From assembly GCA_019448385.1 (NCBI GenBank), contig JAGTXO010000089.1:1-61071 (forward strand): a DNA stretch of 61,071 nucleotides, written 5' to 3'. Below are positions 56,101-61,071 of the stretch, piece by piece. Numbering within the stretch: position 1 is the stretch's first letter; every line of letters begins with the position of its first letter. The DNA is from Diacronema lutheri. Its lineage: Eukaryota > Haptophyta > Pavlovophyceae > Pavlovales > Pavlovaceae. The notes beneath the pieces were generated by a model. That model did no database searches, was not told where the DNA came from, and was given only the letters and a program-made list of their open reading frames with translations. Made by a program: the position numbers and the translations under genes.

Positions 56101-59100
56101 CGGGCGATCGTCGCGCGCTCCGCCGGCGGCGGCGCGCTGCTCGCGCCGGACGACGTGCGCGACCTGTGCGACGCGCAGACGGACGCCGATCGCGCTGCGA
56201 TCTGGGCGTCGGTGGGCGCGCACGAGGCGACGCGCATCTTCGCGCTCGTCACGCGCAACGCGAGCTTGGCGGGCGCGGCGCTGCTCGTGCTGCACACGCC
56301 GGCGGGCGCGCCGGCGCGCGCGCTCGGGCTCCTGGCGACGCGCTCGCGCGCGCCGTCGACGGGCGCGCCGCGCGACGCGCACAGGGCGCTGGTGCAGCGG
56401 TTGGACGTGCTGATGGACGCGATCGCCGCGGCGCGAGGCGCGTCGCCGCTCGAGCTCGAGCTCGCGCTCGCGCCCGAGCCGCAGAGCGCGTGCAACGCGC
56501 GTGCGGCCGCGCTGCTCTGCCTGCAGGCCGTCGCGGACGCGAGCGGCCGTCCCGCCGCTGAGGACGCGCTGGCCGCGCTCGACGACGCGCGCGGCATCGA
56601 CCGGCACTGCCACGCCGTCCGGCAGCAGATCGAGGCGAAGCTCGCGTGGCGGCGCGCCGACGGCGCCGTCGGCGTTGACGGCGCCGACGGCGCGCCCGCG
56701 CTCGCGCCTGCCGCCGCACCGCCGGCGTGCGCGCCGGCGCACGCTGCCGGCGAGGCGGCGGTCGACCAGGCGATCGTCACGCGGGTGCGCGACGCGCTGC
56801 GCGCGTGGGCGACGACTGGCACCGCGCCCAGCGCGGCGGTGCTCGACGACGCCTGCGCCGCGTACACGGCCCGCGCACGCGCGCGCAAGGACGCGCGCAC
56901 GGCGCTGGGCCCGACGCGCGCGGCCGAGCTGCTCGCCGCGGCCGCGCGCGGCGGAGCCGACGGGGCGGATGCCGCGCGCGCGCTGCTCGGCGGCACGCCG
57001 CGCCTGCTCGTCGTGCTCCTCTGCGTGCCCGTCGCCGCGCCGTCCGGCGAGCCGCCGCGCCCGGTCGGGCTGCTCGTCGCCGACCGGCCGACGGACGACT
57101 CGCGCCCGGCCGCGCTCGTGCGCTACGACTTTGCGCCGCTCGACGCGGACGTGGCCGTCGCGGTCGGCGCGCATGCCGTCGCGCTGGCCAGTGCGATCTG
57201 GCCGCTGCTCGCGGCCGAGGGGGAGCCGCGGCCATCGCCCGTCGTGCGCTCGCAGCCGCGCGGCGGCGACGATGGCGCGCGTGCGCTCGCAACGTTCGCG
57301 TGCCTCGACGCGCTGATGACCGCCAGCGTCGGCGCGCACGGCCTCGCGGGCGGCGCGGGCATGCTGCCCGCGCTGGTCGCGCGAGGCGCCGCGGCCGCCC
57401 AGCGCGAGCGGCAGCTGCGCGCGGCCGCCGAGAGGCTGGGCGGCACGGTCGCTGGGTGGCCGGACACGGGCGCGAGCGCGGCGGGCGCGAGCGTCGACGA
57501 GGAGGCGCGCACGTACGAGGTCGAGGCGGTCGTCGACGAGCGCCGCAAGGCGGGCAAGAAGGTGACGTTCCAGTTCCGGATCAGGTGGTGGGGCTACGAC
57601 GAGAGCGCCGACACGTGGGAGCCTGAGGCCAACGTGAGCAGCGACCTCGTCGCCCAGTTCCGCAAGACGCGCGACGAGCAGAAGCGGCGCGCGGGCGTAT
57701 CGGGCAGCGGCAGCGGCGGCGCGGGCGCGGCGTCGGCATTGGCGTCGGCGCCGCTTCGCGCGCACGGCGAGTCGGGCGCCGCGGGCAAGCGCGCCGCGGC
57801 GGGTGCCGCCGCGAGCGCGCGCGACGCCGCGGGCGCGCGCGCGCCGAGCGTTCCCCGCGCGCGCGGCGTCGAGCGCGCGCGCGTGGACGAGCCCGCTGCG
57901 CCGAGCGCGCGCGCCGCCGGCGGCGCGACGGCGCGCACGCGCGTCAGCGTGCTCCCGGGCTTCGTGGTCAAGCGCTCGACGCTCAACGCGGGGCCGCAGG
58001 CGGTGACGGCGCAGCCCGGTGCGCGGAAGGAGCTGCGGCGCATCGCGGCGGCCGTGCACAGGCTCACGACACAGGCGTACCGCGTCATCAACAAGGTGGT
58101 GCGCGACGAGGCTGCGGTGGCGAGCGCGCAGGCCGTCGGCGCGGCGTCGGGCGGCCCGTCGACCAGCGTGCACACGTCGACCACGATGGACAAGGGAACC
58201 GTCCGTGCGATCTTCTCGGCCATCGGCTGGCACAAGGACGAGAGCACGTACGGTGCAGCGCCCCGAGGCAAGCCCGCCGAGCAAGCCGCCGCGCAGACCA
58301 AGGCGGCGACGGCGCGCGCCGTCGGCGAGATGGCCGAGGGCGTCCAGCCCGTCTGCGCGGTGGGCCTCACGGAGATCCTCGAGGCGGACGCGACGCAGGT
58401 GTCCACCGCGTGCCTGATGCATCCATCGCGCGTCGTGAACGGGCTGCTCCGCGACGTCGTCCGCGCGGCAGTCGAGCGCGACGAGGCGCTCGTCGCGCTG
58501 CCCGAGATGCAGCGAAACGCGCGCGTGCGCGAGCTGTGCGAGCGGCTGCTGCGCGGCGACGTGGAGGGCGCGCGCGTCGGCTGCCCCGCCGCGCTCGACC
58601 GCCACCTGCCCGACATGGTCCTCCACAAGATCGACTACAAGTGCACGCCCACGAAAAGGTGGAACTACGACCGGCACACGACGCGCTACTTCCTCGTGCA
58701 GATCCGCACCCTGCAGCACGTGGCCGAGGGGCAGGCGCTGCTCTGCCGGCTCGCGCACATCCACACGCAGCTGACCGGACGGCCGCCGCGGTACAATGTG
58801 GCGCCGCTGCGCACGCACAATGTGCGCGCGAGGCGTGGCTGCCGCTGCCGCCGCCGAGCGCCCAAGCGCGCGCGCCGCCGCCGTGCGCGCCGCCCCGCGG
58901 CCAGGTTGGTCACGCGCCCGCGCGCTCGCGCGCCGCGCGCTGCGCGCAGGTGCCGCGCAACGTGCGCCTCGCCGCGAGCGCCATCTGGGTGACGCTTTCG
59001 GATGACGAGCGCAAGGAGCTGCGCGCGCGGCTCAAGGCGCTGGACCTGCGCGACCACGATGGCGAGCCGATCAAGTGGACAGGCACAAACGGCAACACCC

Positions 59101-60330
59101 CGCCGATGTCGGACGTGCGCGTCAGGTACGCGGTCTTTGCGACGCGCTTCGACATCTCCAACCGCGTCTTCGACTACGCCGGGCGCGAGCGGCCGCCGGC
59201 CGATCTGCCGTGGCACGCGCGGCGCTCGTGGGTTGGCCTCGCGCCGCTGCCGCGCGTGCCGCTCCCGGGCCGGCAGCCCGTCAAGTCGGTGGTGACAGAT
59301 GGCGTCGCCGTGCACGCCGTCGGGACCGTCCTCGTGCCGAAGGCGCAGGCGCCGGCCGGCGGCTCGGGCGTCCTGCACCGCTGGCGCCGGCCGGACGGGC
59401 GCATCGCCGTCGCGCTCGGCTCCGAGCTGCGGCGGGCGATCGACGTCGAGGCGGCGGTCGTCGTCGCGGCCGACCCGAACATGGGCAACATCACCACCTA
59501 CTCTGCGCACGTCGGGCGGGCGGCCGTCTGGCGGCAGTTCACGCAGCGCGCGCGCGCGCGCGCCGCGGGCTTTGCGCGCGAGACGGCCAAGACCAACGCG
59601 GCGCGGCGGCGCGTGCGCAAGGACGGGCGCGGCGAGGAGTTCAGCGTGGAGGCGGACGAGGCGCGGCTTGGCGAGGCGCACAGCGCCAAGGTGCTCGGCG
59701 AGGGCGAGTTCCACGCCTTCCACCGCGAGAGCGCGCGGGTGCGCGAGCGCGCCGCCGAGCACGTGTACGACGCGCCGGCGCGCCGGAAGGAGCGCTGGCG
59801 GCGCGACAGCGGCGGGCGGTCCAACGCGGCGCGCGTCGCCGAGGCGCTCATCGCGGCGCACTGTGTCGACGGCCGTGACGCGCGACCGGCTGCTCGTGTG
59901 CGTGGGCAAGTGGCTGCGCGACCACAAGGGCGCGCAGCCCAAGGGCGCGCCGCCCGCCTTCCAGGTGGGGCTGCTGCGCGAGCTGCGGCGGCGCGGCCGT
60001 CGCGGCCGTCTTCGTGCCCGAGCCGTACACGTCGATGCACTGCTCGATGCCGCGGCTCGCCAAGGGCGGCAGGCTGCAGCGCTGCGGCGCGGAGCTCGCG
60101 CAGAACCCGCGCCTGCCCGTGGCAAAGGGCGGCACGCGCACGGTGCACGCGCTCGTCATCTGCCCGGCGTGCAACGGCGGCAAGAAGCCCGTGCACCGCG
60201 ACTACAACGCCGCGCGCAACATCTTCTACGACGTGCACGACATGGCGGCGCACGCGGCCGGGCGCGACACCACGTCGACGCCTGAGCGCTTTGCCCTCGT
60301 GCTCGCCTGGTGGGCGCGCGGCGAGGTGTG
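41766..60330 (+). CDS. Giant multidomain protein: Ulp1-like peptidases, YqaJ nuclease, chromodomain, Fanzor1
   Basis: Exon 1 41766-45440, exon 2 45604-58821 (13.2 kb without a stop), exon 3 from 58950. Joins are in frame: REPAGGW|AHFGMRED and LRTHN|VPRNVRL. The frame codes for more than 5,600 residues before it breaks in the Fanzor part. Order: Ulp1/C48-like peptidase (residues ~40-190), a possible nuclease-like domain (43030-43880), one transmembrane helix (about 45046-45130), coiled coil, long Ala/Arg/Pro-rich linkers, a second Ulp1-like domain (49060-49760), two degenerate peptidase-like domains (50280-51990), YqaJ nuclease (53790-54380), two more peptidase-like domains (55970-57340), chromodomain (57513-57668) and Fanzor1. 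It may be a polyprotein, a multi-gene read-through with unrecognised introns, or a true giant protein. Transcript evidence is lacking. Confidence 0.6.
41880..42360 (+). other. Ulp1/C48-like cysteine peptidase domain 1
   Basis: N-terminal domain of the giant frame. The catalytic order matches Ulp1/adenain-type peptidases: His in SGLVHWTAAYLLL (codon 42078), Asp in LLADSR (42159), Gln in APPQSGAACCFAAATVA (codon 42282) and Cys at 42297 or 42300. Spacing is about right for the family. Adenain-like proteases serve capsid maturation in Polinton-type and other viruses, whereas Ulp1 removes SUMO; sequence alone cannot choose. Confidence 0.65.
45441..45603 (+). other. Intron 1 of the giant gene
   Basis: Donor GTAGGC after EPAGGW, acceptor CTGCAACAG before AHFGMRED. 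Removal joins two coiled-coil segments in phase 0. The intron contains a long GC dinucleotide run (about 45450-45475). Confidence 0.7.
48660..48910 (+). repeat. ~63-bp coding repeat (FAPAADGVF...)
   Basis: Four imperfect copies of a unit reading CCTTCGCGCCTGCCGCCGAC then GGTGTTTTC and a CCGC/CTGCT tail. They encode an Ala/Pro/Phe-rich linker just before the second peptidase domain. Confidence 0.8.
49060..49760 (+). other. Ulp1/C48-like cysteine peptidase domain 2
   Basis: Best-preserved copy. His in ASGHFTALRLV (codon 49417), Asp in DAVLVDTLASP (49486), Gln in NEAAQRGATCGLAIVGAL (49609) and Cys at 49624. The QxxxxCG arrangement is the Ulp1-clan active site. Followed by a long poly-Ala/Pro linker (49850-50110). 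Confidence 0.7.
50020..50103 (+). repeat. (GCC)n run coding poly-Ala
   Basis: An uninterrupted GCC trinucleotide tract encoding about 25 consecutive Ala within the giant protein. Likely slippage-prone. Confidence 0.9.
50280..51990 (+). other. Two degenerate peptidase-like domains
   Basis: Two regions repeat the general pattern of the intact domains but have lost catalytic residues. At about 50860 the expected Cys region reads DDVGAYSVVLAVAGLVWLA. At about 51820 it reads EQIAGDAPDQAGVAALRVL, with Gln and Gly kept and Cys absent. The repetition suggests duplication followed by decay or conversion to binding modules. Weak similarity; structure comparison is needed. Confidence 0.4.
53790..54380 (+). 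other. YqaJ/lambda-exonuclease-like PD-(D/E)XK nuclease domain
   Basis: Motifs in the YqaJ order: SPRWHDERWEEVTGSKVGD, TTAGILGEAVALRKLA (Glu codon 53971), FSPDGLAIL (Asp codon 54085), VLVEVKTLTK (Glu 54130, Lys 54136), and HRDQLQLGMHVLGVSKALYV with the downstream Gln. All core catalytic residues are present. These alkaline-exonuclease-type recombinases are common in phages, large DNA viruses and eukaryotic transposons, where they process ends for recombination. Confidence 0.82.
54720..55200 (+). other. Unassigned globular domain
   Basis: Well-conserved-looking, low-bias sequence with HVHVEDADCVTREHWGGAV, GWLDVQCVLLRTRR and DDFVAVVRRGGRWFACEP. The last part resembles the HxVVxRxxxxWxxxD region of cysteine-protease folds, but Asp replaces the His. 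No family assigned. Confidence 0.35.
55640..55775 (+). repeat. APPPAA coding repeats
   Basis: About seven copies of an 18-bp unit (GCGCCGCCGCCCGCCGCC) encode APPPAA/APPPTA, a proline-rich linker that follows the segment PRGRAPWGKVWDRVSGAW. Confidence 0.85.
55970..57340 (+). other. Ulp1-like domains 5 and 6 (Cys kept)
   Basis: Two adjacent repeats with the form L(L)V-x-G-x-R-x-x-GLL, later Gln-to-Cys boxes. Domain 5 has EPQSACNARAAALLCLQAV (Cys codon 56491). Domain 6 has RSQPRGGDDGARALATFACL (Gln 57253, Cys 57301). The HW-type His is not clear in either, so activity is doubtful. Confidence 0.45.
57513..57668 (+). other. Chromodomain
   Basis: YEVEAVVDERRKAGKKVTFQ leads into FRIRWWGYDESADTWEPEAN and a C-terminal helix (LVAQFRKTRDEQ). 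The aromatic cage positions (Tyr, Trp, Trp) of methyl-lysine-binding chromodomains are present. In chromoviruses such domains guide integration to marked chromatin. Here it precedes the Fanzor module in the same frame. Confidence 0.85.
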
Positions 60331-60680
60331 GGAGCGTGAGGAGCGCATGGTGCACGGCGAGGGCGACGACTGCGACGACGAGTGCGACGGCGACGACGAG
60401 GGCGACGACGAGGGCGACGACGACGACGACGACGATGGCAGCGGCGACGGCGGCGGCGGCGAGGGCGACGGCGACGGCGACGGCGACGGAGGCGGCGGCG
60501 GCGACGACGACGATGACGGCGGGGGAGGCGGCGGCGGCGACGGCGGTGGCGACGACGGCGGCGGGCGCCGGCGGCGGTGGCGGCGGCGGCTCTCGCGCCC
60601 GCACCCCCGCCCGCGGAGCTGCCAGCGCCAGTGCCGGCGGCGGCAGCGCGCGCGGGCCGAAGCGCGGCCGGCGTTGACGC
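57950..60680 (+). pseudogene. Fanzor1 (eukaryotic TnpB-like RNA-guided nuclease) module, frame-disrupted
   Basis: Continues the chromodomain frame. N-terminal helices include RKELRRIAAAVHRLTTQAYR. After intron 58822-58949, KSVVTDGVAVHAV matches the TDGVxxxV motif of Fanzor1. RuvC-I Asp lies in VVAADPNMGNITTY (codon 59472). Downstream come VGKWLRDHKG, RuvC-II Glu in VPEPYTSMHC (60020), a four-Cys zinc ribbon (60041, 60083, 60161, 60170) and RuvC-III Asp in VHRDYNAARNIF (60200). The frame shifts by +1 near 59885 and again near 59995, so Glu and the zinc ribbon lie out of frame with the rest. A long Asp/Gly-rich tail follows (60345-60560). All catalytic residues are encoded, so the breaks may be recent, or assembly errors. 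Its mobile-element context fits Fanzors. Confidence 0.78.
58822..58949 (+). other. Intron within the Fanzor module
   Basis: Donor GTGCGCGCG after LRTHN, acceptor GCGCGCAG before VPRNVRLAAS; 128 bp, phase 0. A spliceosomal intron inside Fanzor supports long residence in a eukaryotic genome. Confidence 0.72.
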
Positions 60681-61071
60681 ACGGCCGAGCCGCGCAGCGG
60701 TCGACGCTTTGCGGGCTCTGCCCAGGTCGCGCGCGGCTGGCGACGCGTGCCGCGCGCGGCACGACCGTGCACGCCGCCACCCGTGGCCGAGCGCGCCGCA
60801 CCAGCCGGCCCGCTCCAACCGCCGTGCGGATCACGGACGCTCGCTACGGCTCGTCGGCGCGCGTCACCTGCGCCGGCGGCCACGGCGCCGTCTGCTCCGG
60901 CCTCGTCGCGAGCAGCCCGACCGCTGCTCGCCGCCCGCACGCCGCCGCAGCAACGCTGCGCGTCGTGCTCCCCCGCTCGCCAAACGCGAAGAGCTCCTCA
61001 CAAGGACGTCCTTCCGAACGGCCCGCGCTGCACTCGGGGCGCGATCGTGCCCCTGATCGGATTTGGCTTGA
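60681..61071 (+). other. 3' flank of Fanzor to the window end
   Basis: The frame holding the Fanzor zinc ribbon stays open to the last base, with Arg/Ala-rich sequence and one less biased patch (VRITDARYGSSARVTCAGG at about 60824-60880). Fanzor guide RNAs and element ends usually lie just 3' of the nuclease, so they may be here or beyond the window; no hairpin or terminal repeat was identified. Confidence 0.35.

Noticed and set aside
53668-58818. 1716-codon minus-strand frame
   Set aside because: Antisense of YqaJ, chromodomain and Fanzor; arises from high GC and few stops.
1-61071. tRNA, rRNA or other structured RNA genes
   Set aside because: No cloverleaf or rRNA-like core was recognised by eye; a covariance-model search would be needed to exclude them.

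Overview
The window reads as the left end of a chromosome from a very G+C-rich, flagellated, single-celled eukaryote. A telomere array opens it. Genes have spliceosomal introns, mostly starting GTGCGC or GC and often ending in extreme poly-C tracts. Flagellar axoneme genes are present. A haptophyte-like microalga (or another high-GC microalga) fits, but no marker fixes the lineage. Exon joins were chosen by hand from frame continuity, splice dinucleotides and match to known families.

Layout. 1-0.8 kb: (CCCTTA)n telomere and subtelomeric repeats. 1-30 kb: densely packed host genes. These are a coiled-coil protein (minus), a FANCM/Hef-type helicase (minus) with a 1.57-kb intron made mostly of a 14-bp minisatellite, a short-chain dehydrogenase (minus) divergent from a fimbrin/plastin (plus), a second NAD(P)-binding oxidoreductase (minus), a multipass membrane protein with a TIR-like domain (minus), a PNUTS orthologue (minus), and a divergent pair of flagellar genes: an NDK-like/DPY30 protein (minus) and a ten-exon outer-dynein-arm docking-complex subunit (plus). 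30-33.3 kb: a less GC-rich stretch with decayed coding sequence, a large palindrome built from two opposed copies of a MITE-like element, and an orphan 3' exon of a membrane protein.

33.4 kb to the window end: an accessory, mobile-element-like region. It starts with a PIF1-type helicase fused to an N-terminal domain reminiscent of large-DNA-virus ssDNA-binding proteins, broken by several frame changes. A spliced ubiquitin-specific-protease-like gene follows, then 2.7 kb of poorly resolved minus-strand coding fragments. From 41.8 kb runs an enormous plus-strand reading frame (41766-58821, one intron, continuing after a second). It carries several Ulp1/C48-like cysteine-peptidase domains, a YqaJ/lambda-exonuclease-type nuclease, a chromodomain and, directly fused after it, a Fanzor1 (eukaryotic TnpB homologue) RuvC nuclease. 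The Fanzor part changes frame twice near its C-terminus, and its right end is cut by or close to the window edge.

The most unusual object is this peptidase-array/YqaJ/chromodomain/Fanzor1 assembly, together with the adjacent PIF1 and USP genes. It could be a large uncatalogued mobile or virus-derived element, but no terminal repeats or transposase/integrase were found, so that is inference.
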